NCBI GenBank assembly: GCA_964036045.1
Contig: OZ038384.1
Span: 29,059,771-29,123,770 of the forward strand
Source: Eutreptiella sp. 'Long Island Sound 2002'
Taxonomy: Eukaryota > Euglenozoa > Euglenophyceae > Eutreptiales > Eutreptiaceae
DNA: 64,000 bases
Direction of reading: 5' to 3'
The position numbers were made by a program, and so were the translations under genes. The notes beneath the pieces were generated by a model. It did not search any database, had not been told where the DNA came from, and saw only the letters and a list, made by a program, of their open reading frames with translations. This document shows positions 54,606 to 63,656 of the stretch, one piece after another; the first letter of the stretch is position 1; each line of letters begins with the position of its first letter.

Positions 54606-55009
54606 GGAGTGGACTACCACAAAGCATGCTAAAAGCATGAAATTTGGTGTTTTATGTCCGATCAAATGGTAGAGTAGTACTTCATGGGGCACAACCCAAT
54701 GAAGAAGGAATGGCTAGCAAACGTAGAAAAATGTTTGAGTGCAACAAGGTTGCAACAACGAAATGCGGCCTTTGGTGGTGGAAAAAGTGCCACGCAATTT
54801 CGGGTGGCAGAGTAGTTCTACCGCTTCTTCAAGCTGCATCGAGATCATGGTCGGTTGCAAGTCCCATACAACTTTGTGCCTGCCACCAAACGGTTGTCAG
54901 GTTTGGAGAAAGCGTCATTCCTTCGTGGCGAACCCGGACCAACGAATGTGTCCCATCCCAGGGAGGAAATTTTGACAAGGCGACAATTCATTGCCTTTCC
55001 TTCTTGTGC

Positions 55010-55600
55010 TCTACACTGTACTACATACGCTGCCCCACTGCACTGCATACGCTGCCCACTCCACACTACATCGCACTACATTGCACTACACTCACTATAC
55101 TGTATTGCACGACACCACAATTCACTCCGCTGTGTGCATTGCTACACCATACTACAATGCGCTACCTTAGCTTGCAATAAAATACCCCACCCTACATTGC
55201 TGAGCTACCCTACCATACACCCCCCACACTGCAATGCACTGCACGCTATTACACTGCACTCCACTGCACTACACTCCTATTACACTGCACTCCACTGCAC
55301 TACACTGGAGTGCGCTGCACTGCACTGCATTGCACTGCAATGCGTTGCACTACACGGCAGTACACTGCACTACACGGCATGGCACTCTGTGCACTGCATT
55401 GCACTGCACTACGTCGTATTGCAGTGCACAGCGTTGCGCACTATAATGCACTGCGTTCCACTACATTCCACTATATTGCAATGCACAGCCCTACCCTGCA
55501 CTGCCTTTGCACTGCAGTTCACTGCCCAGCACTACACTGGAGTGCATGCACTACCCATGCACTCCACTGCATGACACAGACCTGCCCTGCCTGAAGTGCG
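55010..55600 (-). repeat. (CTGCA)n pentamer tract, reverse orientation
   Basis: CACTGCACTACA-type pentamers cover about 590 bp. They begin exactly where the preceding coding sequence ends. Confidence 0.85.
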
Positions 55601-55634
55601 CGGCAGCTCCCATCCCACCACTCTTTCAATATAC

Positions 55635-55805
55635 CCCCAGTGCAGTGCGTTGCAGCGCGAGGTAGAGCATTGCCGTGCTTGGAACAGTGTAGTACAGTGC
55701 AGTGTGGGGTAGAGCATTTCCGTGCACTGTGGGCAGTGAATGCAGTGCAGTGCAGTGCGCTGCAGTGCAGGGCAGGGCAGGGTAGAGCACTGCCATGCAC
55801 TGCAG
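55635..55805 (+). repeat. (GCAGT)n pentamer tract, forward orientation
   Basis: About 170 bp of GTGCA/GCAGT pentamers, opposite in orientation to the preceding tract. A short unique segment (55,601-55,634) separates the two. Confidence 0.8.
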
Positions 55806-55954
55806 TGTGCACGCACCGCCACCGAGTGCCCCAGCCGCAACATATGCTTGTGCGGGCCGTGAAAATGGTAATACCCTCGCTTAGAGTCGCGGGGTGTCAG
55901 CCCAAAACCTTATCCGTCACCTCTGTGTCATGCGTGGCAAGCTTGACCCATCCT

Positions 55955-56125
55955 CGTCAACCGGTCGCACGCAAGCCCCCCCCACCTTGGGAACCCCCCC
56001 CCACCCCACGGCCGAAATCCCCCCCCTACAACCCCTAGCCGACCCCCCCCAACTGCACTCCATTGCACAGCACTGGACTGCACCGCACAGCCTCGCACAA
56101 TACTGCACTGCACGGCACTGCACTT
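55955..56125. repeat. G/C-run block shared with 29.3 kb, then short (CTGCA)n
   Basis: GCAAGCCCCCCCCACCTTGGG and the following C-runs with AAATCCCCCC are the reverse complement of 29,330-29,420. A brief (CACTG) tract follows to 56,125. Confidence 0.6.
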
Positions 56126-56253
56126 ATGTTATGCCATATGTGAGGCGCATGGAAAAGAAAGGAGGTGCCTTTGATGGGGAGGGGAGAAGTAGGTTTCGGG
56201 GGTGCAAGGCGCGCGGGGGGGGGGGGGGGGGATTCGCTCCGAGGCAAAAAAAT

Positions 56254-56652
56254 ATGCTTGGGTGGGAAAGGGATTGTAGCCCGGAAGACGCCAACCGTGG
56301 TGGCATTACCGCGAAGCCAACGAGCACGTGCCGCGGTGCTAGTGACCAACGGCAGCACTTCAACTGCGCCCATCCCGTGGCCCTAGCGTCCATCACTGCA
56401 CCGACCCATGTCGTGGATGTAGACACATCCTTCGCGTGGCATTTGCCCGGTGCCAAACCTTGCTCAATGAGAGGTTGCTCTAGTCTCCGAGCGCCTAGGT
56501 TACCGGCAGTGCTGGCACCACCACCTACCATCTACAGCCAGCTTATCGCTTGGCGGCGCCTGCCACTGGGCCACACCACAAACCCCCAAAAGGAGGTGTG
56601 GTGCCCAACAAAGCCAAGCCATAATCAAGAGAAGCAAAAGCAAAGTGGTTAA
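56254..56652 (+). CDS. Unrecognised protein fragment, possibly continuing to 56,810
   Basis: The frame from ATG at 56,254 reads MLGWERDCSPEDANRGG and later YSQLIAWRRLPLGHTTN to TAA at 56,652, 132 residues. In another frame just downstream (56,663-56,810) is a coherent segment, VLLPTAINAQSYSYLAYLHG followed by LVAHVVHLALKSTDGLM, which may be a continuation after a frameshift or intron. The upstream part of the frame crosses C-rich repeats and is probably not coding. No family is recognised. Confidence 0.35.
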   Translation: MLGWERDCSPEDANRGGITAKPTSTCRGASDQRQHFNCAHPVALASITAPTHVVDVDTSFAWHLPGAKPCSMRGCSSLRAPRLPAVLAPPPTIYSQLIAWRRLPLGHTTNPQKEVWCPTKPSHNQEKQKQSG

Positions 56653-56983
56653 AACTATGAGCATTACAAAATGAGGTTGTCCTCCTCCCCACCGCCATCA
56701 ACGCCCAGAGCTACAGCTACCTTGCGTACTTGCATGGCTTGGTCGCCCATGTTGTCCATCTGGCACTCAAAAGCACTGATGGTTTGATGAAAAGGCAGCA
56801 TGCACTAAAAAAAGGGGGCGCTGTTGGCACCATGCGAAAAAAAGGGGGGCGCCATTGGCGCCATGCAAAAAAAAGGGGGCGCCGTTGGCGCCATGCCCCC
56901 AACCCACTATCTCTCAAATCCGGGGGGGGGGGGGGGCTGGGGGGTGTCGCATACAAGGACCGGGCCCGGCCGCCCCCCCCGGG

Positions 56984-57325
56984 TGCAGTGCAGTGCAGTG
57001 CAGTGCAGTGCAGTGCAGTGCAGTGCAGTGCAGTTTCAGTCCAATGCCATGGAGTGCAGTGCAATGCAGGGCACTGGAGTGTGGTGCAATACAGTGCAAT
57101 GCAGGGAAGCGTGGTGCAGTGCACCACACTACTCTGTGGTGTAATGCAGTGCAGTGCAGTGCAGTGCCGTGTAATGCAGTGCAGAGCACTGTCATGCACT
57201 GCAGGGCGGTGTAATACAGTGCGGTGCCGTGCACCACCACTGTGCAGTGTAATGCAGTGCAGTGCAGTGCAGAGCACTGTCATGCACTGCAATGCGGTGT
57301 AGTGAAGTGCAGTGCAGGGGTGGGG
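56984..57325 (+). repeat. (GCAGT)n pentamer tract
   Basis: The tract starts with nine near-perfect GTGCA units and then degenerates. Its left edge is a G-run followed by a C-run, like the edges of the other tracts of this family. Confidence 0.9.
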
Positions 57326-57331
57326 TACCCT

Positions 57332-57694
57332 TCACATGCATCGGCACACCTCCTGAGCCAGTGCCGCCTCATCATCGCTGTTATCACTCAACAGGGACCC
57401 CGATGCCTGGCGGAGGTACGGGGCATTGACAACGACAGGGGGTGGGGACTTGCTGATGGGTGACACGGGGGCATTGCGTGCTGGGGGCGTGCCGCCCCGT
57501 GATTCGGAGGGGCCCAACAGCGGTTTGCTCGCCCTCTTTGCACTCAGCTCTGGTGCAGAGGCACAACGGGCCTGGCCATTCTGGTCCTGCGCTGTTTTGG
57601 GCTGCATGAAATGCAGGTTCGGAGCCGAAGGCGCTACGTCTTGACATGCATTGTCCTGAGTACAGGGGGCAAGTACTGCAGGGTCGGGTGACAT
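57332..57694 (-). CDS. Unrecognised Ser/Pro/Ala-rich frame
   Basis: MSPDPAVLAPCTQDNACQ is followed by a low-complexity middle part and an acidic end (SDDEAALAQEV), closing with TGA; 120 residues. Another frame just upstream (57,906-57,700), with MQLLDLFALTTRTC, may be its 5' continuation after a frameshift. No domain is recognisable. It ends 7 bp before a (GCAGT)n tract. Confidence 0.35.
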   Translation of the reverse strand: MSPDPAVLAPCTQDNACQDVAPSAPNLHFMQPKTAQDQNGQARCASAPELSAKRASKPLLGPSESRGGTPPARNAPVSPISKSPPPVVVNAPYLRQASGSLLSDNSDDEAALAQEVCRCM

Positions 57695-57854
57695 GTGTGG
57701 ACCAAGGCGCCGAGAATGGGGGGGAGGGGGAAAAGCTCAGTAAGTGTGCCGGCTGGTACTTGCGGGTGTACGCATTGGTCTGGGGGAGGAGCACGGAGCA
57801 TCAAGCGCCCAACGATTGCGGTGCAGGACAGAGGGAAGCACGTCCTAGTAGTCA

Positions 57855-58622
57855 GTGCAAAGAGGTCCAGCAATTGCATGTCGTCCCTGCCTGCCCACAT
57901 TGACAAAGAGGAGAGGCTGGACTGTGGCTGGACTCAAGAGATTTCAGGCTCCAAGGCCAAGCGGACTAGTGATAGCCTCCAAACCTCCCGGAGCGCTGGT
58001 GAGCGGCAGACAGCGTCATCCTATGTGTATGCGTGAATGTGGGGAAGGGGGGGACCTTGCACGTGGGGGTTGCGTGGCTTGGTGCTCCAGGCCCAGTGGG
58101 GAGGCTTGGGAGCTTTACACTGAGCCCACTAGGGAGATGTGGGCTCAAGGTCACAAGGACATGCTACCAGGCCGCCCCATGACAGCATTTGCATGGAGGC
58201 AACGGGGACAGGGCACAGCTAGGGGGTACGTGCACTCCTTTGCTGCCAATTGGCAAAGGCGGTGCTAGTTCGAAGGCTAAACCCCACACTCTTATGGCTT
58301 GGATGCACTCAGAGCAATGGGAGGACTTCCAAGGCACAATGAGTGCTCCCCTGCCCTAGGTACCAACCAAGGAAGACTCTTGGGTTGTGCCACTATAGCC
58401 ACTAGTCGTGGGGCCGCCAAGGCACACTACTAAAGTAGCCTCTCCTGTCAAGGGAGGGGGGGGCTACTGATCTTGATCGGGCAGACCTGTGCGACAACAA
58501 AGAGCATGAAAAAGCGGCCTAAGTGGCGTGCCCAATCTTTTGTCCCCAATATAAGGCTTTATCAAGCGGCCTTCGGCCGAAATGGGCCTAAGCATCTTCA
58601 AGAGGCGACTTCATGCCAATGA
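57855..58622 (+). CDS. Long frame if UAR is sense (plus strand)
   Basis: The frame is open from about 57,855 to a TGA at 58,620, 255 codons, with TAG and TAA read as sense after residue 137. Segments such as GEAWELYTEPTREMWAQG are protein-like. It overlaps the minus-strand frame at 58,309-59,136, so at most one can be real over the overlap. A chance frame cannot be excluded, because with TGA as the only stop such lengths are not rare. Confidence 0.25.
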
Positions 58623-59136
58623 AAGAATCGTCCTCATTCAAACTTCCTTGGGGTGGTGACAGCAACAGGGCACCACAAACAGGAGATGCCAGTTTTACTT
58701 GCAGATCTAGTTGGGTGAATTTCGCAACATTTGAGCAAAAATGGTTTGGGGCTTCCGGAAAACTTGATTTCTTAGCAAAATTCTGAGGGCAAGTAAAAAG
58801 AAGTAGCATTTTGTAGTTGCCCATTGTGGTTGTAGAGACCGCATTGTGAAAAGGAAGTTCACTGTGCTTGTGGCAATTGTATGTGGTATATTTGCACAGT
58901 TGTTGGTGCATCTCGTTGCACGGATGGGGTCCGCCTTGGTGAAGGAACGGATGTCCCCGGTGTCTCATAGTTGTCCCAGCACTTTTCGGCTCCGAAATGA
59001 ATACACAAGCATGACCCTACCGGTGCACACATAGGCAAGAATGCCGTTGGTTGCGGCCGTTGTCTACTTTTGAATGGCACTGCACGTAGTGGGTGCGCTC
59101 ACTACATACAACATCAAAAATCCCAATGAGGTGTGG
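58309..59136 (-). CDS. Long frame if UAG is sense (minus strand)
   Basis: The frame runs from a TGA at 59,137 to a TGA at 58,309, 276 codons, with five TAG and no TAA or TGA. The central 126 residues are open in the standard code, beginning MRHRGHPFLHQGGPHPCN and ending FIGMKSPLEDA. Upstream, Cys and His are frequent (ERTHYVQCHSK, HSCLCVHRQGHAC). The two neighbouring frames on this strand contain several TGAs over the same span. No family is recognised. Confidence 0.35.
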
Positions 59137-59776
59137 TCATGGGCTATGTTGGCAATGATGCCCGTGCACACCAACCTCCCCATTGATAAGTAGCCGCCCT
59201 AGATTGATTTAGGGACCTATCACCTTGACTTTTTATTTGAAGATGAAGGGAGTATTTTGAGGGTGTCTTGTGTCTTCTACATTTATGCATGGCAATAGCA
59301 TTGGTGCAGCGTGATTGAAACGCGCTGGCCGCATTTTGGACAACGCATTTATCCATGCATCGTGCAAAACCATATGATTATCGTAATATCATGCTATACC
59401 CGCACTGAGTGGGTACAAGAAAACCCATCCTTAACATGCAAGAAACCTCAATTAGCTTGTTCATCCACCAACAAAACCCATTTGTGTGGAACAGTGTGAG
59501 CTGTGAGCCATTGCCGTGTGGTGGCATGCAATGCGCTTGCAACGGCACAGCATCGCCTTGAGGTAGCGCAATCACACACGTTTATGAGTGGCCACCCACT
59601 AGCAAGTGTGCCTCGATAACACCGGCCCATGGATACCGCGTTCCATAACAATGGTGTGGCAATGTTTCTCCGTGCGTTGTACGTAAAAAGAAAATGGTGG
59701 TATCCGTAGCTGACACCGTGGGGAGGATAGGAAAGTCGCACCACCACTGTGCACAAAGTTATGCACACAATCTAAG

Positions 59777-60142
59777 GTGTGGCACATTTTGAACCCCCAC
59801 CCAACCCCACCCCAACACATCCGAGCCCACCTAGGGCACTCCTTGCCATCCCCGTCGGAAGAACCCTGGGCGGAGAAGGTGCCGTGTTGTGAGGGACAAG
59901 ACCATCCCTTGCCGACCCCTCCCCCGCTTCCTTGCACAGCAAAATGGGCAGGAGGGATTGCACGCCACAAGCTTTTGACGTCCACTACCATTCCGCTCCA
60001 CAGGTACAACAAGGCCGGGTACCTCAAGGAGCGCGGGGGATACCTCAATGTCAAAGAGGTGCAGCATCTTGCCTGCCTTTCGCTCCGACCTCTTAGTCCA
60101 CAGCTAGCCCCAACAATGCAATACAAGCCAAAAGTGTGGTGA
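59777..60142 (+). CDS. Unrecognised 121-residue frame
   Basis: The C-terminal half is protein-like: HRYNKAGYLKERGGYLNVKE, then VQHLACLSLRPL, ending with TGA. The N-terminal half is proline/histidine-rich and may be out of frame or intronic. A longer minus-strand frame (59,599-60,126) overlaps it. I favour the plus strand because of its more even amino-acid composition, but the choice is uncertain. Confidence 0.3.
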   Translation: MWHILNPHPTPPQHIRAHLGHSLPSPSEEPWAEKVPCCEGQDHPLPTPPPLPCTAKWAGGIARHKLLTSTTIPLHRYNKAGYLKERGGYLNVKEVQHLACLSLRPLSPQLAPTMQYKPKVW

Positions 60143-60375
60143 TGGGACCACGGAGTCCCCTCCTTCGGGGAAACACGTGCAAGGCGCAGTTCACTTAGCC
60201 GGGACCCAAACGGGGAGCTAGCCGGGGCAGATGCCTTCCTACGTGTTGGGTTGCTGCAAGGGCCATCCGACTAGGGGAAGAGGGGGGGGCGTGCGAAATG
60301 TGACACCATGAGGTTTGGTGCAGAATTCTGACAATTAAAAGGGGGGGGGGTTATTTACCCCCCTTTTGGTGCAAA

Positions 60376-60811
60376 CAAACCCCCCCCTATCATTATCACG
60401 CACCGAAATAATATCACGCATGCATGATAATGTTTTATACCTCCCAAATAATGTCACGCATGCAATTCTTGACGTTAGAGGTAGCAACACAAAAGGCGGA
60501 AACCAGGATTTCTTGCAACACCATTGCTACTTGGTCCAGTTATTTGGAGAGAAATGCGGACATTGACAACTGCCTTGAAACTGGTTTAGGGTTGGGCTTG
60601 GGCTTGGGTTTAGGAGCGGATGCATCTCCCCTTGGGAGATCGGCACGCTGGGGACTACTATACACTCTGCATTCGTTCTCTGAAAGCAAAGGGGGGTAAG
60701 GGTGAGCGTGATTTTGCGCATCCCTGGGCGGCGGTCAAAATAATATCACACACCCCCTATTATCACGCACCGAAATATTATCACGTGCATGATAATGAAA
60801 GGGGGGTTTTT
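60376..60811. mobile_element. TIR element with CATTATCAC subterminal repeats (436 bp)
   Basis: The left end AAAC, a C run and TATCATTATCACGCAC mirrors the right end, which is GTGCATGATAATG, AAA, a G run and TTTTT. A block TATCACGCACCGAAATA, followed by ATATCACG and TGCATGATAATG, occurs near both ends in direct orientation. No transposase is present. Confidence 0.55.
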
Positions 60812-61289
60812 AAAATGTTTTTCGTTCTGTGGGTCATTGCATGAGAGTCTCCTCATTTGATGCTCATGCCCACACAAATTCTTGTCCCTCCCTAGGTGGG
60901 TCATCTTGGTAGGAATTTAGGACATCTTGGTAGGAATTTGGCCATCTTGATTGGAATTTGGGCAATTTGCGTAAGGAATTTGAGTCACCGTGTAAAGCCA
61001 TGTAACACGATCCTTAGAATGGCGTAAAAACCTAGCTGCCGAAAAAGGGGGGGGCATGCGAAACCCTCATGGTGTGCCTCCCTGTAGCCCCCCCCTGCAT
61101 CCGGCCCGCCTACAAACGAGGCGTGTGTGGGGGGCAGCTTTCCCCTACATATTGTTTTGAGCAAAAAGCGAAAAAAAAATCACTAGTGGTGGTGGGGGCA
61201 TACCATAGATCAACAAGCACTCAAAAGGCAAACTACTTCTCTTTCGTTGATATATGTACTAGTACTGCTATTAATAGTGGGTAGGTATG
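60812..61289. other. Spacer without recognisable genes
   Basis: The word ATCTTGGTAGGAATTT is repeated two to three times at 60,905-60,965. Otherwise I see nothing. Confidence 0.5.
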
Positions 61290-61356
61290 TAGATGGTGCA
61301 ATTTGAACTCGAGGATGCCAAACGGCAGTCTAGGGGGTTGCCCACTCGGCCAGGCG
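61290..61356 (-). tRNA. Weak tRNA-like sequence
   Basis: The minus strand has TGGCCGAGTGG, typical of Leu/Ser tRNA D-arms, and 38 bases later GAGTTCAAATTGC, a B-box-like word. The stems do not pair well, so this is at best a tRNA relic or SINE head. Confidence 0.3.
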
Positions 61357-61630
61357 TTTGGCAATAAAATAGGGCGTAGGGTGTGAGTTCCATTGCACTC
61401 TACTATTGCGACCGCACTGCTGAAGTGAATACGGACAGAGCGGCCCAAAACACCTATCGTCGTCGGAGTGCTGACTAGTGCCAAAGGGCGGGCGGGGGAG
61501 GGGGGGGGGGCGATGAAAAAAATATGCCGGGGCAAGTAAACTAGGACACAGTGGTGAGAGACAATCAGCCAACACAGGGTTTTCCAACAAAAAACACCAA
61601 TGTAGTAGTGAAACAACGCCAGGCATTTGA

Positions 61631-62144
61631 AAGGAAAAGAATTAACTACGTAAACAGAAAAGAGACCTTGAGGAATCGAGGAATGCGGAAAAAGCCCAAA
61701 AGGAGAGACCGCGGGAACTGGAACTGAAGCGCAGAAGAGAGGAGGAGGCAGCAGAGGATGCCAAGGACAAACCGGACAAAGTGGTGTTGAAGAGGAAGAA
61801 GGATGAGCAAGCAGTGTCCCAGGCATCAACAACGGGTGCAAGGTTAGCAACTCTTATTTGATTGGTGTCTAGTGCGGTCGTCACTGCCCACGGACTGAAA
61901 ATTGCCCAGGTGGTCAAGGAAAGGGTGGAACGGACAACTGCAAAACAGTGAGCAGAGGTAGAGCAATTGGAAGCTAGTTTGCGCACACGAAGGGCACTAG
62001 AGAGGTGGGGGGGGGGGGGTAATGAAGTATGCATCTGCTTTGCCTGAGGTGCAAACTTTGACAAATGATTTGATGGCAGAAATGCGTAACCCTACGCAGG
62101 ATGGCACTTCACAGCAGCCCACAAGTTTCGGAAAACATCCACCC
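61631..62144 (+). pseudogene. Charged coiled-coil-like protein fragment
   Basis: After a TGA, one frame gives a strongly charged, helical sequence: KEKN, a TAA where Gln would fit, LRKQKRDLEESRNAEKAQ, then ELELKRRREEEAAEDAKD. It continues through two TGAs (about 61,858 and 61,951), with EVEQLEASLRTRRALE between the second TGA and a run of 12 G at 62,007. In a shifted frame behind the G run, PEVQTLTNDLMAEMRN continues in similar style. It is probably one gene with several lesions, or exons with short introns. The TGAs inside count against intactness. Confidence 0.45.
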
Positions 62145-62594
62145 GTGCCCCCCCCTTGTAACCTTTTCGTATGTCCCCATCCTTCTCTCATCAGTCCCCA
62201 TCCTTCCCTCGTCATTCCCCAATGAGACCATTTCCCCCATTGCAGGCTTCGCTTTCAGGCTAGCATCAACCCACTGTTGCTCTGCTTGATGCCCCATATG
62301 CTTCTTACACCAATCGTGCGGTTCATTCACCCCAAAGGTTCCCTTGGTAATTGGATATTGATCTCCGTTGCCTCTCATGTGGTCTCGTTTGGTGTGATTA
62401 GAGGGTTTTGTGCTATTTTCTTTTTGATGCATGGCAGCCCTGCTACCCAACACAGTACTGCTTTTGCCATGGTGCCAAAAATGATGCATTGCACCCCTTG
62501 CACTAAAACGCCCGTCAACAGTCACATGTTTTGTAGTGTGTTGGTCATTTTTTTCATTATTTTTGCCTACTAGATCCTTTGCTGAGGCCTCCAT
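62109..62594 (-). CDS. Unrecognised hydrophilic His-rich protein
   Basis: ATG opens MEASAKDLVGKNNEKNDQ, followed by AMHHFWHHGKSSTVLGSRA and further on MGHQAEQQWVDASLKAKP, and the frame ends with TGA after 161 residues. It is basic and histidine-rich, without transmembrane segments. A small duplicated unit near the end (RRMGTYE, after GRMGTDE) reflects a 22-bp tandem repeat. All Gln codons are CAA or CAG. Its 3' end overlaps the plus-strand frame by about 35 bp. No family is recognised. Confidence 0.45.
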   Translation of the reverse strand: MEASAKDLVGKNNEKNDQHTTKHVTVDGRFSARGAMHHFWHHGKSSTVLGSRAAMHQKENSTKPSNHTKRDHMRGNGDQYPITKGTFGVNEPHDWCKKHMGHQAEQQWVDASLKAKPAMGEMVSLGNDEGRMGTDERRMGTYEKVTRGGHGWMFSETCGLL

Positions 62595-63656
62595 TCGAAC
62601 TCTTAAGTTTTGACTTCCTCTTAGGGAGCATAGTTGTAAAGATTTTGTATTTTTGCCGATGGACGGCCGGGTCAGTCAATCCTGGTGCTTTTAGAAGCAC
62701 TGCCGAGGCATATACACATGCCTGCACACACTTGAGATTGAGGTACAACCTCTGCTGCAGCCTCCAATTGCGCGACTTTAGGGTGCACATGCACCCCCTT
62801 CTATACTTATATTCTAGTCAACAATTAATTAGACCTTTGGCATCTCCTAGATGATTGGTGCCTTTCTTTGTGCAGTGATTAGTGATTCCACAGTGTAGCT
62901 TTTTTTTTGTGCCACCACAGTGCGGGGTGCATCTATCCTGCGCCGATTTTGATTTCGTCGTGCGGCGCAACTTCCCTCTGCTTCCGCATATGGTGCTGCA
63001 CAAACGCGGCATGTGGCACCTTTTTCAAAAAAAAGTTTTCAAAAAAAAGGCACCTAGCCCGTTGTGAGGCCGGCGCGCCATTGCAAAGCAACCTGCTCGG
63101 TTTGCCAAGGGCCGAGCAGCACTGCCCTAATGTTTCCCTCACCAAACCTGCGGTTGAAAAAACAAAAATGGGAAAAGTTGAAAAAAGCGCAAGTGGGTAC
63201 CAGAGTTTTGGTTGAAAAAGTTCAAAAAGTGTGTGGACAGTGTGCTTACCTAGCCCCACCGCGGGTGGCCTAGCTGTCCTACCCCTAATAGTGTTCGGCA
63301 TGGGGTTAATGATTGCGCAATGGGTTAGCCCCAAGTAGCTTAGAGAGGTGGTGGGGCAGCCCCGGGCAGGGCCGTTGTTTATGGCCGGTCTGAAGGGGTG
63401 TGTGTTTGGTCCAAATGGCCTAAAATTGCGAGTGAGCTACACCCACTTCCCCCTCTTTGTGGGTGCCTATTTGGTGTCTGTGTGTGGCTCATCGCTGGTT
63501 TGGTGTGGATGGTATCTTTAGTTTGAGGTTCCAATCATTGGGATCATTGGTCCGATGGAGGCAAAATTTGTGCTCGTTGTTTGAGGAAAGTTGCTTGCTG
63601 GTGTTTTGGGCACCATGAAACAATTTTCTAATTATGTGTGTTTGTCAATCTTCAGG
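62595..63656. other. Unassigned region with overlapping short frames
   Basis: A plus-strand frame (63,064-63,273) contains RLKKQKWEKLKKAQVGTRV, and a minus-strand frame (62,933-63,334) contains TLFELFQPKLWYPLALF. Neither is convincing enough to call. No repeat or RNA gene is visible. Confidence 0.3.

Larger units (their letters stand above)
52923..55008 (+). pseudogene. Unrecognised gene split by a TIR element
   Basis: After a TGA at 52,917 one frame reads LHFSKCGVVTTDFCVVFED and VYEVASMALIQLGPMIDALL, crosses TAA-TAG, meets a TGA near 53,293, and continues to KMTELLAIGREFDAGGATF. A five-T run at about 53,604 then shifts the frame into DPQEELANDACLAYNGVM. The TIR element at 53,779 interrupts it. 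Behind it, coding resumes (MGHNPMKKEWLANVEKCL, then KLHRDHGRLQVPYNFVPA) with in-frame TAA and TAG at positions where Gln reads naturally. Coding breaks off where the (CTGCA)n tract starts. No family is recognised. Confidence 0.45.

Noticed and set aside
60580-60615. Interstitial telomere-like TTTAGGG words
   Set aside because: Only two imperfect copies separated by GGGCTT words; too short to claim a telomeric repeat.
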